A DNA stretch of 16,258 nucleotides from an uncultured Rhodospirillaceae bacterium (GTDB lineage: Bacteria > Pseudomonadota > Alphaproteobacteria > Rhodospirillales > UBA2165): the NCBI GenBank assembly GCA_913054205.1, contig CAJXJM010000013.1:1-16258 (forward strand), in the 5' to 3' direction. The notes beneath the pieces were generated by a model. That model saw only the letters and a program-made list of their open reading frames with translations. It was not told the origin of the DNA and made no database searches. The position numbers were made by a program, and so were the translations under genes. Below, one piece after another: positions 1 through 6,790 of the stretch; the first letter of the stretch is position 1; each line of letters opens with the position of its first letter.

Positions 1-155
1 TCCCATTCTTCAAAAGTATCCGGATCAAACAGCAGATCGATGCGTTCCCGGGCAGATAGTTTGCCGCGTTTGTGTTGAGCATCGACACGTTTTTTACCGC
101 CGCCCGCTCGTGCCCGTGCCCGTCGTTCTTCGAGTTGTCTGATAATTTCAAACAT
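1..155 (-). CDS. pccB: Acyl-CoA (probably propionyl-CoA) carboxylase beta subunit, N-terminal part, cut by window edge
   Basis: Only the first 51 codons are in the window. They begin MFEIIRQLEERRARARAGGG and continue with a KRVDAQHKRGKLSARERIDLL segment ending near FDPDTFEEW. The pattern of a basic helix, a GGG(K/Q)KR(I/V)DAQH run and a GKL(T/S)ARERI run is the characteristic start of the carboxyltransferase (beta) subunit of biotin-dependent propionyl-/acetyl-CoA carboxylases. These move carboxyl from carboxybiotin to the acyl-CoA in the cytoplasm. The ATG at 155 is preceded by a weak G-rich element (GGGG). The gene sits 75 bp after the ATP12 gene with no terminator between them, so it may be cotranscribed. 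The family is clear, but substrate (propionyl, acetyl or methylcrotonyl) cannot be fixed from this fragment; propionyl fits best. Confidence 0.85.
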   Translation of the reverse strand, partial: MFEIIRQLEERRARARAGGGKKRVDAQHKRGKLSARERIDLLFDPDTFEEW

Positions 156-230
156 CGTATCGCCCCATCTAAAGCAGTGCTTAAAAACTAGCTGATAACT
201 ATTACCCGACCATGAACACCTGATCCAGTC

Positions 231-947
231 TCAAGATTCCCAGAGTTCCAAAAAACGAGAAGAATCCAAAATATCTGTATGGATGCGTTGATGCCGCTCC
301 AAGGCTTCTTGATCTTCACCCCACCTCTCCATCTGATGTTTTTCTTCTAATACAGATTTTTCGAACATTGTCTCTGCCGTAATTCGCCCTCTGTGCATGC
401 TGAGCGCCAAAATAAGCGAACCCGCCGCCGCCGCCGCATTTGTCACGCCCATCAATTGAAAATCATCCAGTTCTGATAAGACTGCCTGGAGTGCAATCAA
501 CGCGTTTTCAGGTTGGTTAATCGGCAAAATGCCGGTGGTCACAGCAAGTTCTGCTGATAATTCCTGTTTGGCCCAGTCAAGTTCTGGCTGCCAGGAATCT
601 CGCTGGCGGACCACCAAATCTTCTGGTTCCTCAGCTCGGTAACACAGCAAATCAGTCTCGGCTATCTTTAGCGTAATACCGATGACTTCGTCGCGCCTGC
701 TTTGCAATCGGTCAATCGCGGTTGCGGATAACTTACACATTGGCATGGTGTGAGGTTCGATGGTCTCCACTTGCGCCTCCCACTCTGCCGCCATCGTCTC
801 GGCGAGCGGCTGGCTTTTGACCGCGAGTTCCGCACCGATAGGCGTTTTGACCGAGCGACCATCAAGAGCAATCAGATACGCGCCATCCTCCCCTTCGATG
901 GCACTCGCCTCTTTGTAAAACCGCTTAGCGCCCGACCATTCCGCCAT
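231..947 (-). CDS. ATP12 family F1-ATPase assembly chaperone
   Basis: This 238-residue cytoplasmic protein matches the ATP12 chaperone family. Visible family features are the N-terminal KRFYKEA segment, the LDGRSVKTPIGAEL strand-turn, the AEWEAQ motif, the MPMCKLSATAIDRL segment, the ETDLLCYRAEEPEDLV segment, and a C-terminal part with SLILALSMHRGRI and EEKHQMERWGEDQEA. In mitochondria ATP12 binds the F1 alpha subunit during assembly; the bacterial members are largely confined to alphaproteobacteria and a similar role is inferred. The ATG at 947 overlaps the TAA of the preceding AsmA-like gene by one base (TAATG), which implies translational coupling. The length is normal and the ORF is intact. 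Confidence 0.9.
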   Translation of the reverse strand: MAEWSGAKRFYKEASAIEGEDGAYLIALDGRSVKTPIGAELAVKSQPLAETMAAEWEAQVETIEPHTMPMCKLSATAIDRLQSRRDEVIGITLKIAETDLLCYRAEEPEDLVVRQRDSWQPELDWAKQELSAELAVTTGILPINQPENALIALQAVLSELDDFQLMGVTNAAAAAGSLILALSMHRGRITAETMFEKSVLEEKHQMERWGEDQEALERHQRIHTDILDSSRFLELWES

Positions 948-1357
948 TATTTTCCACCGAACAGAGATTTAAGGCCACTGCCGATTCCTTCAGCATTCGT
1001 CTCGAGCTGAATATTCGGCTCGATCAAGACTATTTGAGTAAGCTGGATTTCTCCTTGTAATAACGGCATGAGCTCAAGACCGGCTTCGAGCTTTTTAAGG
1101 GACAGCATATGCGGCGCTGAAGCCCATTTTGTTTTGGAAAAAGTGACGTCATTCATCACCAGGCTTGGCACCAGCGAAATTTCGAGATCAAGCTTACCCT
1201 TGATCACCAAATCACGGCCCGTTGCCTCTTTTACCTGAGCGGCAAGGAAATCGCGAATTTCCTCAGGACTGGTAGACAGAATAATGGCAACGCCTGCCGC
1301 GCCCAAGGCGATGACAAGGACAATAATGCCGCCAAAAATGCGAATTGCTGTTTTCAT
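947..1357 (-). CDS. Short stand-alone AsmA N-terminal-domain protein, membrane anchored
   Basis: From the ATG at 1357 this encodes 136 residues. A hydrophobic segment at about 8-28 is a probable inner-membrane anchor, followed by an AsmA-type N-terminal domain. Recognisable parts are EATGRDLVIKGKLDLEISLVPSL, VMNDVTFSK, APHMLSLKKLEAGLELMPLL, and LIEPNIQLETNAEG near the end. AsmA-family proteins are usually several hundred residues long with an extended beta-rich body, implicated in envelope lipid homeostasis. Here the protein stops just where the longer homologues continue. I chose the start at 1357, not the upstream in-frame ATG at 1381, because AGGAGA at 1364-1369 sits at correct spacing and the chosen start puts the basic residues directly before the membrane segment. 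The stop overlaps the ATP12 start, so this short form looks settled and not freshly broken. Its function is unknown. Confidence 0.8.
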   Translation of the reverse strand: MKTAIRIFGGIIVLVIALGAAGVAIILSTSPEEIRDFLAAQVKEATGRDLVIKGKLDLEISLVPSLVMNDVTFSKTKWASAPHMLSLKKLEAGLELMPLLQGEIQLTQIVLIEPNIQLETNAEGIGSGLKSLFGGK

Positions 1358-1382
1358 AAGCTCTCTCCTAATCTGGCTCAAT

Positions 1383-2045
1383 TTATGTTTGAGTCATTTC
1401 CTCAAGAACAGCAAAGAGTTCGTTATAGCTATGAACGACTGTATTCGCCCCGGCTTCCAGAAGTTCTTCCGCTTCGTGATAACCCCAGCTAACGCCGATG
1501 GATTTAGTACCAGCGTTAACCGCCATATGGATATCATAGGTCGTATCGCCGACCATGAAAACATTTTCTGCATCAACACCACTATCCCGCATGGCATTCA
1601 GCAACATTTCCGGATTGGGCTTGCCTGCCGCACTATCTGATGTCTGCTTGGTTATGAACAAATCATTGAGACCATGGAGGTCCAGCACATGATCTAGCCC
1701 TGCCCGGGCTTTGCCAGTCGCGACACCCAGTAGCCAGCCGGCTTGATCAAACGCCTGAATGACTTCCTTAGCATCGGGATAAAGCGGGTCCTGATGACCA
1801 CCCGTTAGCCGGAGTTCTGTCGCAAGCCGGCGGTAGGTTGCATCGATTTCAGTGAGATCCAATCCGTGATTTTCCGGTAACAGACGTTCGATCCCGACAC
1901 TCAATTCAAGCCCCACGCCTCGAAGTATTTCATTCCGGTCCGGGCGCGCCAAATTATGCGCATCAAACGTCGCATTCATCATATCGACAATAGCTTTTTG
2001 TGAATCGACCATCGTGCCGTCACAATCAAGCACGACCAAACGCAA
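1383..2045 (-). CDS. HAD-superfamily hydrolase, phosphoglycolate phosphatase-like
   Basis: With the TTG start proposed here, this is a 220-residue cytoplasmic HAD phosphatase. All four motifs are present: LDCDGT with nucleophile D7 and acid/base D9, T110 in LLGVATGKA, K142 in GKPNPEML, and GDTTYD with D167 and D171. The cap inserted after motif I fits subclass IA (Gph/PGP-like or pyrophosphatase-like); the substrate is not determinable. The start is TTG at 2045, with GGAGGG at 2053-2058 about 8 nt upstream. It gives MRLVVLDCDGT, the usual family beginning. An open frame extends to 2297, but that part lies inside the pseudouridine synthase gene and resembles nothing. The start is 16 bp after the upstream stop. 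RluC-type synthase plus HAD phosphatase is a familiar alphaproteobacterial pairing. Confidence 0.88.
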   Translation of the reverse strand: MRLVVLDCDGTMVDSQKAIVDMMNATFDAHNLARPDRNEILRGVGLELSVGIERLLPENHGLDLTEIDATYRRLATELRLTGGHQDPLYPDAKEVIQAFDQAGWLLGVATGKARAGLDHVLDLHGLNDLFITKQTSDSAAGKPNPEMLLNAMRDSGVDAENVFMVGDTTYDIHMAVNAGTKSIGVSWGYHEAEELLEAGANTVVHSYNELFAVLEEMTQT

Positions 2046-2061
2046 TGGCTGTCCCTCCGGA

Positions 2062-3072
2062 TCACTCACGATCGGCGTACCATTGCTCGTAGAAATCCTC
2101 GAACGGATCAACAACCATCTTTTCGTCAAAGCCGAGATACTTCCAGGTATTCCGCATATGATCAGATAGATCGGAAACAACTTGAAAAAAACCGCCGGCC
2201 GGATGCGGAAATTTAATTGCTTTGGCGTGCAAGTGAAGCTGTTGAGCGACACCCTCTGCACCTTCAAGAAACGCCTCACGGCCACCATATTTGCCATCGC
2301 CCAAAATCGGTGTTCCCAGCTCTTTGCAATGCACGCGCAATTGATGGGTACGACCGGTTTCCGGCATCATGGCCAACCAGCTCGCTTTACCAGCAGCGTT
2401 ATCAACGGTGCGATAATACGTGACCGCGCGCTTGCCATCCTCATCAGCCACAACCTGCTCACCATGCTTGCCGGATTTTTTTTCCAGCGCCATATCGATT
2501 TTGCCATATTTAATTTTCGGCATGCCAACCACCACTGCCCAATAGATTTTATGGACGTCTTTGGTTTTAAAGGCTTTGGTTAGCATAGATGCAGCTTTGG
2601 CCGTGCGCGCTAACAGCAATACACCAGACGTATCTTTGTCCAGCCGGTGAATGAGCTTGGGTCGTTCTTTCATTTCAAACTGCAAGCCGTTGAGCATCGC
2701 ATCAACATGCTTGCTGATACCAGAGCCGCCCTGCACTGCCAATCCAGCCGGTTTATTAATCGCGATGATGTGGTCATCTTTATGGATGACAGATTGGCGC
2801 AGCATTTCGACATCGCGGTCCGTCACATTATCTTTGGTGACTTTTTTTGGTCGGGGCTTGGAATCAGCCTTCACCGGCGGCACCCGAATTTCCTGGCCTT
2901 CTTCGATGCGCGTGTTTGATTTTGCGCGTTTACCATCTAGGCGAACTTGTCCGGTACGCAAAATCTTTTCCAAGCGTCCATGACCAATATCCGGAAAATG
3001 TCGTTTGAACCAACGATCGAGGCGAATGCCGTCATCTTCTTCTTTAACTTGAAGTGTTTGTAGAGTTATCAT
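2062..3072 (-). CDS. rluC: RluA-family (RluC/RluD type) 23S rRNA pseudouridine synthase
   Basis: This 336-residue protein has an N-terminal S4 RNA-binding domain at about 16-66 (IRLDRWFKRHF, RLEKILRTGQVRLDG, RIEEGQEIRVP). A catalytic RluA-type domain starts at about 97 with HKDDHIIAINKPAGLAVQGG. The catalytic motif HRLDKDTSGVLLLAR places the nucleophilic aspartate at D145. Later conserved pieces are TGRTHQLRVH and LHLHAKAIKFPHP. Such enzymes isomerise specific uridines of 23S rRNA to pseudouridine. S4 plus catalytic domain fits RluC or RluD; RluC is the usual label in this neighbourhood, but the exact target sites are inferred. The ATG at 3072 lies 12 bp after the crcB stop and has only a weak ribosome-binding site. 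Confidence 0.9.
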   Translation of the reverse strand: MITLQTLQVKEEDDGIRLDRWFKRHFPDIGHGRLEKILRTGQVRLDGKRAKSNTRIEEGQEIRVPPVKADSKPRPKKVTKDNVTDRDVEMLRQSVIHKDDHIIAINKPAGLAVQGGSGISKHVDAMLNGLQFEMKERPKLIHRLDKDTSGVLLLARTAKAASMLTKAFKTKDVHKIYWAVVVGMPKIKYGKIDMALEKKSGKHGEQVVADEDGKRAVTYYRTVDNAAGKASWLAMMPETGRTHQLRVHCKELGTPILGDGKYGGREAFLEGAEGVAQQLHLHAKAIKFPHPAGGFFQVVSDLSDHMRNTWKYLGFDEKMVVDPFEDFYEQWYADRE

Positions 3073-3084
3073 TATCGTTATCCA

Positions 3085-3465
3085 TTACGCCAAAATGTGG
3101 CGAAAAATCATCATACCAAAAAAGAGCGCTGCAATCGAAACCACGACCGATGCAATTATATACGAAGCTGCCGGCAAAAATTCACCGCGTTCAATCAGGG
3201 TAATGACATCCAAAGAAAATGTTGAAAATGTTGTAAAGGCTCCGAGCAAACCAACGATAAAAAACGCTCGAATTTCCGCACTTGGCGACCAGGTTAAAGC
3301 TAGTATTTCTATCAGCGAGCCAAGCGCAAAAGAACCAACAATATTGACGATAAGCGTACCGTAGGGAAAACCGTGACCTATCCATTGGCCGATGCCCACC
3401 ATCGTTAAATAGCGCCCCACAGCACCAATCGCACCGCCCGCAGCTATCGATAGAATCATATTCAT
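3085..3465 (-). CDS. crcB: Fluoride-specific ion channel CrcB/Fluc
   Basis: This 126-residue, very hydrophobic protein has four predicted membrane segments and the CrcB/Fluc signature. GGAIGAVGRY lies at 10-19, GTLIVNIVGSFALG at 36-49 with the conserved Asn41, and GAFTTFSTFSLD at 75-86 with F80 and F83 of the Phe box. Fluc forms a dual-topology dimer that exports fluoride across the inner membrane. The ATG at 3465 overlaps the rarA stop as ATGA, which suggests coupled translation. I see no fluoride riboswitch ahead of the gene, and the gene lies inside an operon, so expression is probably constitutive. Confidence 0.95.
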   Translation of the reverse strand: MNMILSIAAGGAIGAVGRYLTMVGIGQWIGHGFPYGTLIVNIVGSFALGSLIEILALTWSPSAEIRAFFIVGLLGAFTTFSTFSLDVITLIERGEFLPAASYIIASVVVSIAALFFGMMIFRHILA

Positions 3466-4766
3466 GTCTCGCCCTTCTCCTGGCCTTTCTCCTGCCAGAG
3501 TTTTTGCCAGTAATCTAAGCGTTTCACAACTTCCTTCTCGAACCCTTTGCCTTCCGGGCGATAGAAATTGGCTCGCTGCATTTCTTCCGGGAAATAATCC
3601 TGGCCGGAAAAACCGTCTTCTGCATCGTGGTCATATTCATACCCTGCACCATACCCCAAATCTTTCATCAAATTTGTGGGTGCATTCAAGATATGTTTGG
3701 GCGGAGACAGGGAGCCGGTCTCTTTAGCCGACCGCATTGAAGTTTTAAACGCCGAGTAGGCGGCATTGGATTTTGGTGCCGTCGCGAGATAAATCACACT
3801 TTGCGCAATCGCCAGATCTCCCTCTGGAGAGCCAATGCGCTCATAAGCCTCCCAGGCGGCAATTGAATGTGGCAGTGCATTGGGATCAGCCATGCCTATA
3901 TCTTCTGAGGCAAAGCGCACCAGACGCCGTGCGATATAGCGCGGGTCCTCGCCGCCCGACAACATCCGCGCCAACCAATAGAGCGAGGCATCCACATCTG
4001 ATCCGCGCAGACTCTTGTGCAGCGCCGAAATGAGATTGTAATGCGCGTCCTGCGCCTTGTCATAAAGCGGCATCCGCTTTTGCACGATCTCTGTGAGCGC
4101 TGCGGTATCCAATACCGGATCAGATGGCAAAAGCAAAATTTCCGCTGTCATATTCAATAAATAGCGCCCATCCCCGTCAGCCATCGCCCGAAGAGCGGCG
4201 CGGGCATCTTTATCAAGTGGCAATGGTTTCTGGTCCAATTCTTCCGACCGGACCAGCAATTCTTCCAGCGCCGCGTCATCTAAACGATTGAGCACAAACA
4301 CCTGACAGCGAGACAAAAGCGCTGCATTGAGCTCGAAAGAAGGATTTTCCGTCGTTGCCCCAACGAGTGTGATCGTGCCGTCCTCGACATAGGGTAAAAA
4401 TCCATCTTGTTGAGCTTTATTAAAGCGGTGGATTTCATCAACAAACAACAATGTTCCGCGCCCGGCTTCCCGGCGGTTTTTCGATGCTTCAAATACCTTT
4501 CGAAGATCAGCGACGCCAGAAAATACTGCCGACAATGGCTCAAAATGTAAATTGGTGTGCTCGGCAAGTAACCGCGCTATCGTGGTCTTGCCGGTACCCG
4601 GCGGCCCCCACAGCAAAAGCGAAACCATCCGGCCACTTGCTAACATCCGGCCAAGGGGCGCCTCTTTGCCCAGCAAATGATCTTGCCCGACAACTTCATC
4701 CAAAGTCTGTGGACGCAGAGTATCTGCCAGAGGCCTCGGAGCCTGCGATTCAAATAACGTTGTCAC
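3462..4766 (-). CDS. rarA: Replication-associated recombination protein RarA (MgsA), AAA+ ATPase
   Basis: This 434-residue AAA+ ATPase is of the RarA/MgsA/WRNIP1 family, which acts at stalled replication forks and is related to clamp-loader subunits. Seen directly are the N-terminal PLADTLRPQTLDEVVGQDHLLG, Walker A GPPGTGKT at 54-61, Walker B LLFVDE at 106-111, sensor-1 GATTEN at 136-141, and LLSRC with arginine-finger R153. The C-terminal part contains SDVDASLYWLARMLSGGEDP and the family-specific YEYDHDAEDGFSGQDY ending. The start is a GTG at 4766 that overlaps the protease stop as GTGA. The stop overlaps crcB as ATGA. Length and domain content are normal for the family. Confidence 0.95.
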   Translation of the reverse strand: MTTLFESQAPRPLADTLRPQTLDEVVGQDHLLGKEAPLGRMLASGRMVSLLLWGPPGTGKTTIARLLAEHTNLHFEPLSAVFSGVADLRKVFEASKNRREAGRGTLLFVDEIHRFNKAQQDGFLPYVEDGTITLVGATTENPSFELNAALLSRCQVFVLNRLDDAALEELLVRSEELDQKPLPLDKDARAALRAMADGDGRYLLNMTAEILLLPSDPVLDTAALTEIVQKRMPLYDKAQDAHYNLISALHKSLRGSDVDASLYWLARMLSGGEDPRYIARRLVRFASEDIGMADPNALPHSIAAWEAYERIGSPEGDLAIAQSVIYLATAPKSNAAYSAFKTSMRSAKETGSLSPPKHILNAPTNLMKDLGYGAGYEYDHDAEDGFSGQDYFPEEMQRANFYRPEGKGFEKEVVKRLDYWQKLWQEKGQEKGET

Positions 4767-6244
4767 CGATTGATCGCCATCAATAAGGTTTTGCCGTTTC
4801 GATTAATGGATATATTCCATTGCTTTGATTTTTGAGACAATACTCTTTGCAATTGGCCCACTGTCCTAATTTCATCACCGTTAACTTCTTTGACAATATC
4901 GCGGGGTTTAAAGCCAAAGCGCTGCGAAGCTGAGCCCCGCCGAATTTCCAAAATCACCACGCCGCGCGACAAAAGGTTCATGCCAATTTGGTCCGATAGC
5001 GCAGGTGAAAGATTTCCGACGGTAACGCCTTGCAGTGGATTATAGCCGCTGAGCTCGGTTTTGTTGATCTTGGGCTTTTCAGGTGGCGCTTCCACTGGAA
5101 AATTAACGAAACGCACTTTTCCACGGCGGATCAATTTGATTTTCAGGGTTTGACCAATTGGGCTGGTGGCAATCCTAAACCTCAGTGATTCTGTATCGTT
5201 CACATCGTGATTTCTAACGCCAATAATCACGTCACCTACTTTGATTCCTGCTCGGTTGGCTGGCCCTTTAGGATAGACTCCATTGATCAAAATACCCACA
5301 GGTCGTTTCATCCCAATAGAGGCGGCTATGTCAGAATTTACCCCTTGGCCTTCGGCGCCAATCCAAGGTCGCACAATCCGTCCGCCTCCGGTGAGGCCTA
5401 ACAAGACTGTTCGCACCATATTTGTTGGAATGGCAAAACCAATACCAACGGAGCCACCGCCTTTCGAGTAAATCGCTGAGTTAATGCCCACCAATTTTCC
5501 GTCCATCGTAATTAAAGCGCCGCCTGAGTTACCTGGATTGATCGCCGCATCCGTCTGGATGAAGAAGTTCAAATCATTGATGCCGACTTGAGTTCGCGCC
5601 AGCGCAGAAACGATACCACTGGTCACCGTTTGGCCAACACCGAAGGGGTTGCCAATGGCGAGCACCAGATCTCCGACTTCGAGGTCATCTGAATCGCGAA
5701 AAGCCAAAAACGGCAATTTTTCGCGTCCAGCATTTATTTTCAGCACGGCCAAATCCGTGCGCCCATCACTGCCGATAATTTTAGCATCAAATTCCCGGCG
5801 GTCGGACAATACGACCGTAATTTCATCGGCGCCCTTAATGACGTGATGATTGGTGATGATTGTGCCATCTGCCTTGACGATGACGCCGGAACCAAGGGAG
5901 TTCTGAACTTTTTTTCTCGACCGCTTTCCGGAGCGAAATTGATCACCAAAAAAGCGCCGGAAAAAAGGATCATCAAATAAAGGAGAAAAGGAACGCGTCG
6001 TCACGGTCTTTCGGGTGAATATATTGACCACTGCCGGCGCAGCCGTTCGCACCAAAGGAGCAAAGGAGAGCTTAATCTCAGTCTGCGTTTCCGGCACGCG
6101 CTTTTGGGCGTGGGCGGGTGAAGCCAGTAAAACCGCAGTCAACATAATCATTATCGTCACCCTGGACTTGATCCAGGGTCCAGAATCCTTTCGGGAACTG
6201 GATTCTGGCCTACGCCAGAATGACGATGAAGTTAATATTGTCAT
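4763..6244 (-). CDS. HtrA/Do-family periplasmic serine protease with two PDZ domains
   Basis: This is a 493-residue secreted trypsin-like protease of the DegP/DegQ/Do family, acting in periplasmic protein quality control. The triad is H134 (TNHHVIKGAD), D164 (GRTDLAVLKI) and S240 (INPGNSGGAL). PDZ1 covers about 285-380 and PDZ2 about 400-490. A signal peptide ends with a hydrophobic stretch (IMIMLTAVLLA) and SPAHA before Q47. Residues 6-30 (SSSFWRRPESSSRKDSGPW and on) are encoded by a palindromic repeat element and supply the only basic residues of the signal N-region. The start is uncertain: ATG 6244 has no ribosome-binding site and lies where transcription would begin, while ATG 6151 has AGGG ahead of it but no charged N-region. 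The stop overlaps rarA. Confidence 0.92.
   Translation of the reverse strand: MTILTSSSFWRRPESSSRKDSGPWIKSRVTIMIMLTAVLLASPAHAQKRVPETQTEIKLSFAPLVRTAAPAVVNIFTRKTVTTRSFSPLFDDPFFRRFFGDQFRSGKRSRKKVQNSLGSGVIVKADGTIITNHHVIKGADEITVVLSDRREFDAKIIGSDGRTDLAVLKINAGREKLPFLAFRDSDDLEVGDLVLAIGNPFGVGQTVTSGIVSALARTQVGINDLNFFIQTDAAINPGNSGGALITMDGKLVGINSAIYSKGGGSVGIGFAIPTNMVRTVLLGLTGGGRIVRPWIGAEGQGVNSDIAASIGMKRPVGILINGVYPKGPANRAGIKVGDVIIGVRNHDVNDTESLRFRIATSPIGQTLKIKLIRRGKVRFVNFPVEAPPEKPKINKTELSGYNPLQGVTVGNLSPALSDQIGMNLLSRGVVILEIRRGSASQRFGFKPRDIVKEVNGDEIRTVGQLQRVLSQKSKQWNISINRNGKTLLMAINR
6153..6227. repeat. 75-bp palindromic dispersed-type repeat element inside the protease leader
   Basis: The element is bounded by perfect inverted ends ATCGTCA (6153-6159) and TGACGAT (6221-6227). 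Inside are successive inverted repeats: CCCTGGA/TCCAGGG (6160-6166 and 6172-6178), CCAGAATCC/GGATTCTGG (6180-6188 and 6200-6208), and TTCTGGC/GCCAGAA (6203-6209 and 6214-6220). The last two share bases, so alternative folds compete. From memory, this layout resembles the abundant small intergenic palindromic repeats of proteobacteria whose translation gives peptides like FWRRPESSS. It is the only copy I see in this window. Read in the protease frame, it contains no stop codon. Confidence 0.85.
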
Positions 6245-6251
6245 AATCGCT

Positions 6252-6257
6252 ATTATA
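6252..6257 (-). promoter_or_regulatory. Candidate -10 element for the protease-rarA-crcB cluster
   Basis: A perfect TATAAT lies just after the rplQ terminator. The best -35 at 17-bp spacing is CTGCCT (6275-6280), a weak match that falls in the terminator stem. The expected transcription start is near 6245, immediately before the ATG at 6244. This is the only sigma70-like signal between rplQ and the protease gene. Confidence is limited by the poor -35. Confidence 0.4.
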
Positions 6258-6270
6258 CCCGCTCAAAGCA

Positions 6271-6299
6271 AAAGAGGCAGCCGTTAGGACTACCTCTTT
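6271..6299 (-). terminator. Intrinsic terminator of the rpsM-rpsK-rpoA-rplQ operon
   Basis: Read on the minus strand after the rplQ stop, AAAGAGGTAG (6290-6299) pairs with CTGCCTCTTT (6271-6280) across a 9-nt loop. The stem has ten pairs with one G-U, and a T-rich run (TTTTGCTTT) begins in its descending arm. A run of eight T precedes the stem at 6301-6308. The stem is moderately GC-rich and is the only hairpin of this kind between rplQ and the next gene. Confidence 0.65.
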
Positions 6300-6322
6300 C
6301 AAAAAAAATTCGCGAAAGCAGT

Positions 6323-6760
6323 TTACGCGGAAACGCCTTCCTTTTCTTCGGCTTCCGCCTCAGCTTCGACGCGTGCTTTATCAGCCGCACCTTTTGCCTC
6401 AACATCACGGTCGACCAATTCGATCACAGCCATCGGGGCTGCATCACCATAACGGTATCCATCGGCCAATACGCGGCTATAGCCGCCATGGCGATCCTTA
6501 TAACGATCAGCCAGTGTGTCGAACAATTTTGTGACGACAGCTTTGTCCTGCAGAAAAGACATTGCCTGACGACGGGCATGGAGATCACCGCGTTTGCCGA
6601 GCGTAATCATTTTATCAACGAATGTACGCAGGTCTTTGGCTTTCGGTTTGGTCGTACTGATTTGCTCATGGAGCAAAAGAGACGCCGTCATATTAGCGAA
6701 CATTGCTTTCCGGTGGGAAGATGTTCTATTGAGTTTACGTCCACTCATACGATGACGCAT
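6323..6760 (-). CDS. rplQ: 50S ribosomal protein L17
   Basis: The 145-residue protein starts [20 protein letters not shown], the standard L17 opening, and continues with [35 protein letters not shown] and [24 protein letters not shown]. The conserved core ends at about 118. The remainder is an Ala/Glu-rich charged tail, which is common in alphaproteobacterial L17. It is the last gene of the alpha operon, 30 bp after rpoA, and is followed by a hairpin terminator. L17 is a large-subunit protein near the exit-tunnel side of 23S rRNA. Confidence 0.97.
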   Translation of the reverse strand: MRHRMSGRKLNRTSSHRKAMFANMTASLLLHEQISTTKPKAKDLRTFVDKMITLGKRGDLHARRQAMSFLQDKAVVTKLFDTLADRYKDRHGGYSRVLADGYRYGDAAPMAVIELVDRDVEAKGAADKARVEAEAEAEEKEGVSA

Positions 6761-6790
6761 GGCTCTATTCCTTTTATCTTACGTGTTAAC

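Noticed and set aside
156..230. Terminator or promoter between the ATP12 gene and pccB
   Set aside because: No stable hairpin followed by T residues and no paired -35/-10 could be found in the 75-bp gap.
1358..1381. Upstream ATG adding eight residues to the AsmA-like protein
   Set aside because: The AGGAGA site falls inside this extension and is correctly spaced for the ATG at 1357.
3466..3560. Fluoride riboswitch for crcB
   Set aside because: The region upstream of crcB is rarA coding sequence, with overlapping stop and start. No riboswitch core was seen.
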